Source: Hydrogenophilales bacterium 16-64-40 (GTDB lineage Bacteria; Pseudomonadota; Gammaproteobacteria; Burkholderiales; Thiobacillaceae). From it: a DNA stretch of 64,000 bases. Location of the stretch: assembly GCA_002256995.1 (NCBI GenBank), contig NCGX01000004.1:83528-147527 (forward strand). Direction: 5' to 3'. This document shows, in pieces, positions 54,012-61,643 of this stretch. How positions within the stretch are numbered: the first letter of the stretch is position 1; every line of letters begins with the position of its first letter. The notes beneath the pieces are model-generated. The model saw only the letters and a program-made list of their open reading frames with translations. It did no database searches and had not been told where the DNA came from. A program made the translations under genes and the position numbers.

Positions 54012-56269
54012 GCCCCCGGCGCCCCCTTGACGAGAACGACGGAGCCTGCGCCGGCTTGCGGGCTGGCCGGCGCGTAGCCGGGCAGGCGGACCTCGATCGG
54101 CGGCGCGCTGCGGTGCCAGTCGCCCTGCCACTCGACGCGGGGCGGGTGGCCGGGGACCGGCGTGATGCTGATCGACACCGGGCCAAACCGTGTCGGCGCG
54201 GGGCCGAAGCGGATCGGCGTTTCCTGGTCGAGCCAGCGCGCCGGAACGCCGGCGCACAGGACCAGTCGGTCGCCTTCCTCGCGCACGAAGCAGTTGCGGA
54301 TCATCAAGAGCCACTCGGCGGCGGCCCACACATGGTGGCCGTCGCCCATGCAGCCGCCGCCGGTCAGCGGATGGATCGCCTCCGGCCACTGGCCGGTCGG
54401 CGAAGCCAGGGCGGCGACCGCATCCATCAGTTCGAGATAGCGCGGGTCGCCGGCACGCAGCAGCACCTGGGCGACATGCAGGGTCAGGTAGGCGTTGAGG
54501 CCGGAATGGATCATGTCCTGGTAGAACGCACCCTTGACGAAACAGCGCTCGAGCAGGAACTCGACGCAATCGAGCAGGCGGGGATCGTTCGCCGCATAAA
54601 GCTGCACCGGATAGCCGCACGCCAGCGAGCCGATGGCGCCGGCATCCAGGCGGCGATAGGGCGACGCCGGCATGGCCGGACGGCCGAGCCGTGCTTCGCA
54701 GTTGGCCAGGCTGCTCTCCACCGCCGCTGCAAAATCGTCGGCAGCCTGCGCGAATTCCCGGCTGTGGGCGGGGTCGGCTTTTTCCAGCATGGCTGCCGCC
54801 GCGCGCAGACCGGCGACGCCCCAGAAATCGTCCCAGTAGTAATAGTCGTTGGGCCCCAGGTGCTCGGCGCTGAAACCGGCCGGCAGTAGCCCGGCATGTG
54901 GCGCGTCCAGATCGTTGCTGAGCCGCTTGCGCATGATCCAGCGGGCGCCGCGCCGGATCGGGCCGAGCCATTCGGCGGCGGGCGGCCGCCCGGTCAGTTC
55001 GAAAAAGCGCTGCAGGATCCACAACACCTCGCCGTTGGCGTCCCATTCGCCCTCCTGCGAGCGGAAATAGCCGAGCGCCGTCTGCCGCGCCGGAAAGCGC
55101 GCCAGCGCGCGCTCGGCACGATCGGTGAGGCCCGCGCACAGCAGGGCATGGATGATGAAGGCGGCATCGCGGAACCAGAACCGCTTGTAGGTGTAGGGGC
55201 CGGGGTAGACATCGTCCGGCGAATGCAGGATCAGGGAAGTGAGCGCGGCGTCGTAGAGAAACTGATACTGGGGGTCCGGGCAGGCCAATTGGCAGCGATT
55301 GCGCTGCGCGGTATTCCAGGCGTCGGCGGCAAGCGGCGCCGCGGCCGCGAGCGGGATGCTCGCGGTGATCTCGGCCGTTTCGCCTGCCTTGACCGGAAAC
55401 AGCGCTGCTGCGGTGACCATGCCGACGTCGCACAGGCCTGCCGTCTGGTCGTCGCGATCCTGCAGATGAATGAAGACGTCGCCGTGGCGGTAATCGGAGA
55501 CGTGATGCCGCTCGGCGGCACGACTGAATTCAACCCGTTGGGCGTCGTCGATGGTCCAGGCGTCGCGCCCCGGCGACAGGCTGACCTGGTGGATGAAGCT
55601 GATGCCTTCCGGGTTTGCCGGACGCAGCGCCAGCACCAGCCGGGCGTCGCTGTCGGCCCGCGCCTGCAGCCGCAGCTTGCACACCGGGACGCCACCTTCG
55701 AGCGCGACCCAGGCGCTGCTGGTCAAGGCCAGACCGGCCATTTCCGTTTCGGTGGTGATGCGAACGCCGGCGTCGATGTCTTGGCAGTCCATGTCCTGCC
55801 GCTGGCGGCAGTCGGCGGCCCGCGATGGCAGCAGGCAGCGCCCGTCCTCGGCCAGCAGCCAGCCGTCCAGCGACCAGCCGTCGAGCAGGGGGGTCAGCAG
55901 CCCGCGGGGATCGACGATCGGCAGTTCCGGGCAATCCGGATGGCCGACCGCGGTCCAGTTGCGGTGGGTGAGATTGATGTGAGTGATGGAAAAGGCGCGC
56001 GGGATGAAGGACACGTCGAGTGGGTCGAACTGGCGTTCGATCCAGTAGGGCCAGACCCAGTCGAGGTTGTGCTGGATGACCCGGCTGTTGATCAGGCCAC
56101 GGGCGTGGAACACCACGCCGGCGCGCAGCAGTTCGATCGGCTCGCCCACTTCGGACGGCTGGGCAAAGCTGTGCAGCCGTGCCAACAGGGCGATGGGGTC
56201 GAGAAAGCCTTGGCGGCGCGCGGCATAGCGCACGACGAAACGCCAGGGCAGCCACTTCATCCAGCTCAT
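54008..56269 (-). CDS. Large glycoside-hydrolase-like ((alpha/alpha)6 barrel) protein
   Basis: A 753-residue protein. The C-terminal half (residues 350-640) looks like an (alpha/alpha)6 toroid as in glucoamylase/debranching families, with YTYKRFWFRDAAFIIHALL, WILQRFFELTGR and DYYYWDDFWGVAGL. The N-terminal part is beta-rich. No signal peptide is seen. It may be a cytoplasmic glucosidase or a related enzyme. It overlaps the glycosyltransferase and TVP38 genes by four bases each, which shows tight translational coupling. The exact family is uncertain. Confidence 0.78.
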   Translation of the reverse strand: MSWMKWLPWRFVVRYAARRQGFLDPIALLARLHSFAQPSEVGEPIELLRAGVVFHARGLINSRVIQHNLDWVWPYWIERQFDPLDVSFIPRAFSITHINLTHRNWTAVGHPDCPELPIVDPRGLLTPLLDGWSLDGWLLAEDGRCLLPSRAADCRQRQDMDCQDIDAGVRITTETEMAGLALTSSAWVALEGGVPVCKLRLQARADSDARLVLALRPANPEGISFIHQVSLSPGRDAWTIDDAQRVEFSRAAERHHVSDYRHGDVFIHLQDRDDQTAGLCDVGMVTAAALFPVKAGETAEITASIPLAAAAPLAADAWNTAQRNRCQLACPDPQYQFLYDAALTSLILHSPDDVYPGPYTYKRFWFRDAAFIIHALLCAGLTDRAERALARFPARQTALGYFRSQEGEWDANGEVLWILQRFFELTGRPPAAEWLGPIRRGARWIMRKRLSNDLDAPHAGLLPAGFSAEHLGPNDYYYWDDFWGVAGLRAAAAMLEKADPAHSREFAQAADDFAAAVESSLANCEARLGRPAMPASPYRRLDAGAIGSLACGYPVQLYAANDPRLLDCVEFLLERCFVKGAFYQDMIHSGLNAYLTLHVAQVLLRAGDPRYLELMDAVAALASPTGQWPEAIHPLTGGGCMGDGHHVWAAAEWLLMIRNCFVREEGDRLVLCAGVPARWLDQETPIRFGPAPTRFGPVSISITPVPGHPPRVEWQGDWHRSAPPIEVRLPGYAPASPQAGAGSVVLVKGAPGA

Positions 56270-57021
56270 GCCACGTCCTCCTCGATGTCGCCCTTTTCCT
56301 CATAGCGGGCAAGCGCCCGCCGCGCGAGCCGGCTGAAGTAAATCACCACGACAACGGTGGCGACGAAGCCTGCGCCATAAAGGCTCCATTCCAGCGGCGT
56401 CCGGTCCGCGCTGCGCACACTGAGGGTGGAGAGGTCGGCGGCGATTGAACCGAGATACACGCTATAGATGGAGAAGGGAATGAAGCCCAGCAGCGAGCCG
56501 CCGACATAGCCACGCAGCGAGAAGGGCGTCAGCCCGAAGAAGTAGTTGGAGATCTTGCTGGGAAAGAACGGAATCAGGCGCGTCAGCAGCACGATCTTCC
56601 AGCCGTGCGGCGTCAGTTCCTTGCTCACGATATGAAGCCGGGAACGGCCCATGACGAACTGTCTGGCGCGTTGCCCGAACAGATGGCGCGCGATGAGGAA
56701 AGCCAGGGTCGCGCCGAGCGTCGTTCCCGCAACCACGTAAATGGACCCCTCGACGACGCCGAACACGAAACCGGCGCCGGTGGTGAACAAGACCCCCGGC
56801 AGCACCAGCACCACCACCGCCGCCATGATCAGGATGAACAACAGCGGGGCCCAGGCGCCCTGGTCATCGAACCACTGCAACAGGGCCAGCACTTGCTCGT
56901 GCACGCCGAAATAAACGAGCAAGGCGAGCACCGCAGCGACGAACAGGATGCTGGCCGCGATGCCCAGCAGCGGGGACTGAATGCGTCTGCCGGGAGGTTT
57001 GATCGAGGTGTGTTTCACCAT
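56266..57021 (-). CDS. TVP38/TMEM64 (VTT-domain) membrane protein
   Basis: A 251-residue integral membrane protein of the DedA/TVP38 superfamily. The VTT core is visible as VVLVLPGVLFTTGAGFVFG, GTTLGATLAFLIARHLFG and LTRLIPFFPSKISNYFFGL. Such proteins move lipids between membrane leaflets. It is the first gene of the 50251-57021 cassette. The start at 57021 is tentative, as its ribosome binding site is weak; an in-frame codon at 57093 is possible. Confidence 0.85.
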   Translation of the reverse strand: MVKHTSIKPPGRRIQSPLLGIAASILFVAAVLALLVYFGVHEQVLALLQWFDDQGAWAPLLFILIMAAVVVLVLPGVLFTTGAGFVFGVVEGSIYVVAGTTLGATLAFLIARHLFGQRARQFVMGRSRLHIVSKELTPHGWKIVLLTRLIPFFPSKISNYFFGLTPFSLRGYVGGSLLGFIPFSIYSVYLGSIAADLSTLSVRSADRTPLEWSLYGAGFVATVVVVIYFSRLARRALARYEEKGDIEEDVA

Positions 57022-57481
57022 CAGCCGATTTTTCAATGATGGAGACGATTCATTCCTGGCGGTTTCAAGCCGCAGAGACCCGCAAGAGGCCACGGCTGGT
57101 CATTTCGTCGCAAACGCGCATAGGCTCAGCGTAGACCAGAACCTGCCTGAATGCGGCTGGGCTGCCTTCGCCAAGCATAGCGAGGGGCAGGGGAGGCGGC
57201 CGCATTTTGCTTCCCCTCCTCCCGGAAACGGGCCTCAGGCGCTCCGCTGAGCGCGACGCCTGGCATGCCAGTTCACTTTAAAAGAACGCGGCAACGTACT
57301 GCTTGGCAAAGGTTTTCTATCCGTGAACACGTCCCGGATGGTGCGCCTGATCTGCGGACACGAAGAACACCGATGGTCATCAGGACGAATGACCTACATT
57401 CAGATAGTCAAGAACACTGACGCCCGGTCGCCTGAATTCGCCAGGCGCCCCGGGCAGAGGACAAGGCCTGGAGAACATCGG
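57022..57481. other. Divergent intergenic region between the TVP38 and SDR genes
   Basis: About 460 bp without a supported gene. It holds a perfect 10-bp palindrome TGGCATGCCA (57261-57270) and, just before it, a GCGCT/AGCGC stem. These could be operators or remnants. The right end has GGAGAAC, the ribosome binding site of the SDR gene. Confidence 0.45.
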
Positions 57482-58186
57482 ATGAAAACGACGACCAGCG
57501 TGCTGATCACCGGCGCCAACCGCGGGCTGGGTCTGGAATGGGCACGGCAGTATGCCGAGGCCGGCTGGCGGGTGCTAGCCACGTGCCGCCGCCCCGAGGA
57601 GGCCGGCGACCTCAAGGCGCTGGCCGGCCGCCATCCGCGCCTGAGCGTGCATCGGCTCGACGTGACCGACAGCGAGCAGCTGCGCACCCTGCAGCTCGAT
57701 CTGGAGGAAGCCCGGATCGACGTGCTGCTCAACAATGCAGGCGTGTATCTGGACAAGTTCATGGGGGCGCTCGGCGGGATCGACTACGAGGTGTGGCAGC
57801 GCAGCTTCGCCGTCAACACCCTCGGCGCGGTGCGGGTGAGCGAGGCATTCATCGAGCAGGTGGCACGCAGCGAAAAAAAACGGGTGGTGACGATCAGCAG
57901 CCACATGGGCGCCATCGCCGAAATCGCAGACCCCGGCAGCTACGCCTACCGATCCAGCAAGGCGGCCTTGAACGCCGCCATGAAAGGGCTCTCGCATGCG
58001 TTCGCGCAACGCGGCATCGGCGTTTTGCTGCTGCATCCGGGCTGGGTGCAAACCCGCATGGGCGGCCCCGGCGCGACGCTCACGCCCGAGCAGAGCGTCC
58101 ACAGCATGCGCGCCCTGGTGGAGCACTTCAGCCCGGCGATGAACGGCCGCTTTTTCCGCCATGACGGCAGCGAAATTCCATGGTGA
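57482..58186 (+). CDS. Short-chain dehydrogenase/reductase (SDR)
   Basis: A 234-residue SDR: coenzyme-binding LITGANRGLGLEWARQYAE (TGxxxGxG), NNAGVY, the Ser in ISSHMGAIA, and the catalytic YAYRSSKAAL (Tyr-x-x-x-Lys as YRSSK). The substrate is unknown; it resembles C-factor/CsgA-type SDRs. The start at 57482 is set by GGAGAAC. The opposite-strand gene at 58200 is its convergent neighbour. Confidence 0.92.
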   Translation: MKTTTSVLITGANRGLGLEWARQYAEAGWRVLATCRRPEEAGDLKALAGRHPRLSVHRLDVTDSEQLRTLQLDLEEARIDVLLNNAGVYLDKFMGALGGIDYEVWQRSFAVNTLGAVRVSEAFIEQVARSEKKRVVTISSHMGAIAEIADPGSYAYRSSKAALNAAMKGLSHAFAQRGIGVLLLHPGWVQTRMGGPGATLTPEQSVHSMRALVEHFSPAMNGRFFRHDGSEIPW

Positions 58187-58199
58187 AGGGATGCGCTTT

Positions 58200-59160
58200 T
58201 CATTGGCATAGGCCACTCAAGCCACGTGTCTGCAGTCCATCCGTCTCATGCCCGGAAGGCAGCGTCGCCTCCGGGTCAACCAGCCAGGCGGCCAGATCCT
58301 CCAGCACAACCCTGGCCCCAAGGTCGCGGGTGAGCATGTGGTAGCCATTGGGATAGACGGCCACTCGAGCCGAGGCGGGCAGGGCGGCGAGCATGCGGCA
58401 GGTGGGGCGCTGCGGGATGATCTCGTCACGCTTCCCATAAAGAACCAGGGCTGGCGTCGTCAGCCGGGGCGCGGCAGCGAGCGCGCGGTCCATCAAGTTG
58501 CTCAAGCCCCAAAGCGCGTCCACCCGAGTCTCCCTGAGCACCAGGGGGTCCTGGCCCAGTGCGCGCAGCATCGCCTCGTTGTCGGAGGCGATGATGCCCA
58601 GCCCGCGTCCGGAGAGCCGCAATCCGGGCGCGCTGCAGCGGGTTCATGGTCGCCCGGCCCCACACCGCTGGCGCCACCAGCACCGTCCCGTCGAACGCTG
58701 CGGGCGTTTCGGCGAGGATGCTCATGGCCACCGCGCCGCCCATGCTCTCCCCCAGCAGATAGAGTGGCCGACCGGGGTGCGCCTGGCGCAGCAGTGCCGT
58801 CACCGTCCTGGCATCGTCCATGAGCGCCGCCGAGCCGGGCCAGATGCCCCGCTGGGCGGTGGCGCCGAAGCCGCGCTGGTCATAGGCATAGGTGGCAAAG
58901 CCCTTGGCAGCAAGGAAGGGCCCCACCTCGGCGAAGGCCTGCCTGTAGTCGTTGAACCCATGCAGGGCAAGCACGATTGCGCGTGGCGCGCCTTGCGGCC
59001 GCCAGGTGCTCAGGGGCAGCTTTGCGCCGTCTGCGGCGATCACGTGGTCAGCCTCCAGGCGCGGAGCAGATAGGCGTTCCCCGCGCTGTTGCGCCAGGGG
59101 CGTGGCGCAGCCGGCCAACAACGTCAAGCACACCAGCATGTAATAGAGCCTGACGTTCAC
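58200..59160 (-). pseudogene. Broken alpha/beta hydrolase (lysophospholipase-like) lipoprotein
   Basis: The N-terminal frame (from 59160) has a lipobox (LLAGC), IVLALHGFNDYRQAF and the nucleophile motif LLGESMGGAVAM, and continues to PAVWGRATMNPLQRA. The C-terminal frame resumes with LRLSGRGLGIIASDNE and ends with YPNGYHMLTRD. The two lie in different frames around 58618-58625, and about eight to ten residues between them that I would expect in this family appear missing. That fits a short deletion rather than a one-base error. The catalytic Ser is in the first part and the His in the second, so no active enzyme is made as written. Confidence 0.72.
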
Positions 59161-59214
59161 TTGGCCGTCTCCTGCACCTTGGCTGTGTTTGATTGTTTGG
59201 CCAGCGGCAGCCGC

Positions 59215-59688
59215 TTACGGCTTACGGCCCCAAGGCATGACGGGCACCGTGGATAGGCTGTTTGCCGGCGCGCCCTCGATCAGCCTTCGGCTAATCGCAA
59301 GATAAACGAGGGTTCGGTGCACCTCGTCCCACATGCGAACGATGCGGGTTTCCTTGAAAAGAATGGACGTGTCTTCGCTAAAGACGGTTTCCGCCTTGGG
59401 CAATTTGGCCGGCAGCACGATCGGCCCGGTCTGTCGGCAGGCGAGCGAGAACTGCGAGGGGTCCTGCGCGAGGCCGAGAGACCCGGATACGCCTCCCGTC
59501 CTCGCCTGGCTGACGTGGCACGTGACGCCCCGCACTTTGGGGTCCTGGAAGGCCTCGACACAAACCTTGTGGTTGGCACCGATGAGTTTCCACGCGGTGG
59601 TGACACACCCTACGTTGTCGGCCAGGACGGGCGAGACTGCGAGCAGCAGGCTGGCGACCTGAATGGCTGCGGATGTGGGTATTTTCAT
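59215..59688 (-). CDS. creA: CreA family exported protein
   Basis: A 157-residue CreA-like protein with a signal peptide (VASLLLAVSPVLA). The family signature is visible: DNVGCVTTAWKLIGANHKVC, AFQDPKVRGVTCHVSQARTGG, DPSQFSLACRQTGPI and LVYLAISRRLIEG. It is a conserved periplasmic protein of unknown function, present in many proteobacteria. Confidence 0.9.
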   Translation of the reverse strand: MKIPTSAAIQVASLLLAVSPVLADNVGCVTTAWKLIGANHKVCVEAFQDPKVRGVTCHVSQARTGGVSGSLGLAQDPSQFSLACRQTGPIVLPAKLPKAETVFSEDTSILFKETRIVRMWDEVHRTLVYLAISRRLIEGAPANSLSTVPVMPWGRKP

Positions 59689-59837
59689 TTTCCTGGGTTC
59701 TCTACGATGTGAATCGCCGCAGGGCTGACGACATGCTCATACTTAAATATCGATCGCCGGCTCCGGCCGATGATCGGAGGATGGTGTGACTAAGCTGACT
59801 GTCCGAAACCCCCAGGCGATGGTCAGACGACGCTGTC

Positions 59838-60245
59838 CTAGCGGGTCCGGGCGGATTTCACGAACTCGAGCGAAGCCTGAAACAGATCGAGATCCTTCTC
59901 GTACTCCGCCGCATCGGCGCGGTCGATCTGCACCCATTCCCGGGTGCTGGCCATCCCGCCGGGCTGAAACGGGACGACGTCGCCCCTCGAGAACTGCAGT
60001 TCGGTCGCGGTGGCGGCGGGTAGGCGCAGTCCCACGCCGCGACCGCTGATGCAGGCGAACATTTTGTCGCTGACGAAGTAGGCATCAAGGCCGCTTATTT
60101 TTCTTGCGCTAACGCCAGGGAGTTTGAGAAGCAGGGCGTCGATCAGTGCCTTGCGACTGGATTCGGGTGTATCCAAGGGGGGATCCGCCAAGCTGTCATT
60201 GAACAAAGAGATTGAATCATAGTGGCAAAGTCCGGCACGACTCAT
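59838..60245 (-). CDS. Hypothetical protein, possibly TfoX/YjbR-like
   Basis: A 135-residue protein. The middle (VSARKISGLDAYFVSDKMFACISGRGVGLRLP) and the end (REWVQIDRADAAEYEKDLDLF) resemble the small alpha/beta proteins of the MmcQ/YjbR and TfoX N-terminal fold. The match is weak. The start at 60245 has only a poor ribosome binding site. Confidence 0.55.
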   Translation of the reverse strand: MSRAGLCHYDSISLFNDSLADPPLDTPESSRKALIDALLLKLPGVSARKISGLDAYFVSDKMFACISGRGVGLRLPAATATELQFSRGDVVPFQPGGMASTREWVQIDRADAAEYEKDLDLFQASLEFVKSARTR

Positions 60246-60511
60246 CTATTCCCGCGCATCCTCCGGCTTGAGCGTGCCCCGCTTGTGTATGACGACCCGT
60301 CCTGCGGCTCCAGTCGGCAGTTTTCAAACCGAATCTGTCGCGTCCACGTCCAAAGTAAGTTCATCACGGCCCGCAACCGTACGACAGCGCACAGACGCTT
60401 CGGAGATCACCGGATACGCTGGGCGCTCAATCTGTACGGATCACGTTTCAGGCTTCTCTCCGCATGAGCAGCCCGCTTTCCTGGCAACCATTCAATCAAG
60501 GAGCATTTTCC
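60246..60511. other. Divergent upstream region before the PRC-barrel gene
   Basis: About 266 bp between divergent genes. I see no gene, repeat or clear operator in it. The right end has AAGGAGCATTTTCC, the ribosome binding site of the PRC-barrel gene. Confidence 0.4.
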
Positions 60512-60856
60512 ATGAGCATACTTTCTTCCAGCAGCATTTCCGGCGACAAGGTCGTCAATCGTAATGGCGACAGCCTCGGCGAAATCAAGGATCTGATGAT
60601 TGATCTTGAAAGCGGGCACGTGGCCTACGCGGTGCTTGAGTTCGGCGGTTTTCTTGGCATGGGAAGCAAACTGTTTGCCGTGCCGCTGTCGGCCTTGCAG
60701 CTTGATTCCACCAATCACCAGTTCATCTTCGATCAGAGCAAGGAAAAACTGGAAAACGCGCCAGGATTCGACAAGGACAATTGGCCCAATTTTTCTGATC
60801 GCATGTGGGGCTCGGACATCCATGCGTACTACGGTGTTTCACCTTACTGGAACTGA
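60512..60856 (+). CDS. PRC-barrel domain protein
   Basis: A 114-residue protein with one PRC-barrel: ISGDKVVNRNGDSLGEIKDL (domain start), LESGHVAYAVLEFGGFLGMG, and FAVPLSALQLD. PRC-barrels occur in photosynthetic H-subunits, in RimM and in free small stress proteins. The start at 60512 fits AAGGAG upstream. It is probably a small cytoplasmic regulatory or RNA-associated protein. Confidence 0.88.
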   Translation: MSILSSSSISGDKVVNRNGDSLGEIKDLMIDLESGHVAYAVLEFGGFLGMGSKLFAVPLSALQLDSTNHQFIFDQSKEKLENAPGFDKDNWPNFSDRMWGSDIHAYYGVSPYWN

Positions 60857-60904
60857 GTGTCCTTGGCCGCACTGACCGACAGACCCGTCAACGAGGAGCA
60901 ATCC

Positions 60905-61132
60905 ATGCAAGATCCAAGCACCTGGGGTTTCTGTATCCACTGCAAGTGGTGGCAGATCGAACCCGACGCAGCACTCATGAATGATACGAAGGGTCTCTGT
61001 ATCGACCAAAAACTCCAGCCATATTTGCTGCGAGTGTCGGGCGATAGCGGCTGCAATCTGTTTGTCGATGGCGTTCCTGCGCGTGCCGCCGGCTCCGGCG
61101 ACAGTCCGCCCACCGCCACGCCAGTGCGTTGA
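60905..61132 (+). CDS. Small cysteine-containing hypothetical protein
   Basis: A 75-residue protein starting MQDPSTWGFCIHCKWWQIEP with CxxC and two further Cys (GLCIDQ, SGCNLF). The four Cys may form a small metal site, perhaps of a zinc-ribbon or rubredoxin type. GAGGAGCAATCC is a good ribosome binding site. It lies 48 bp after the PRC-barrel gene on the same strand and may be cotranscribed. Confidence 0.6.
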   Translation: MQDPSTWGFCIHCKWWQIEPDAALMNDTKGLCIDQKLQPYLLRVSGDSGCNLFVDGVPARAAGSGDSPPTATPVR

Positions 61133-61224
61133 TTTGACGCTGCCTACGCGACGCGGGGCAGCGTTGCGCAGCCGTGCAGTCACGCTCAATGCCTGACTTT
61201 TACTCTCACACTCAAGGATGCCTT

Positions 61225-61608
61225 ATGAACGATACCGAAACCACGAAGAACGACGGCGAAATGCCAATTTATGATGCGGTCAAAAATCTCAGCATGGAAG
61301 ACCTGGAACAGACCGTGCGCAAGAACGCAGGTGACCGTGATTTTCCACTGAATGACGAACACTTTGAGGTGATTTATTCGCTGGTCGAACACTACAAGCG
61401 CGACTGCGCTACGCGTGACTGTCTGGCCGCGCACGAGCACATGCGCTTTCTCGAAGAAGCCTATGAGCTCAAGGGCGGCGGCAAATATCTCTACATGCTG
61501 TTCGATGCGCTGGCCGATACACGCGGGGTGCTGATGCCGATTCACGAACTGGCCGGACTGCCGCCGCTGCATCTGGAAACTGACAAGGGGTTTGGTACCG
61601 CATATTGA
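61225..61608 (+). CDS. DsrC/TusE-like protein lacking the C-terminal cysteines
   Basis: A 127-residue protein. The middle (RDFPLNDEHFEVIYSLVEHY) and end (GGGKYLYMLFDALADTRGVL, ELAGLPPLH) resemble DsrC and TusE. Those sulfur carriers end in a conserved Cys; here the tail is DKGFGTAY and both conserved cysteines are missing. Two cysteines are present elsewhere (RDCATRDCLA). It may be a regulatory paralogue (RspA-like) or a divergent copy. It starts at 61225 with AAGGATGCC upstream and overlaps, or lies near, the start of the AsmA gene. Confidence 0.6.
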   Translation: MNDTETTKNDGEMPIYDAVKNLSMEDLEQTVRKNAGDRDFPLNDEHFEVIYSLVEHYKRDCATRDCLAAHEHMRFLEEAYELKGGGKYLYMLFDALADTRGVLMPIHELAGLPPLHLETDKGFGTAY

Positions 61609-61643
61609 GCGCATTCCCCAGCCACTCCAGATCGGAATACAGC

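Noticed and set aside
57022-57481. A small RNA gene in the gap between the TVP38 and SDR genes
   Set aside because: Some palindromes are present but no promoter and terminator pair could be identified.
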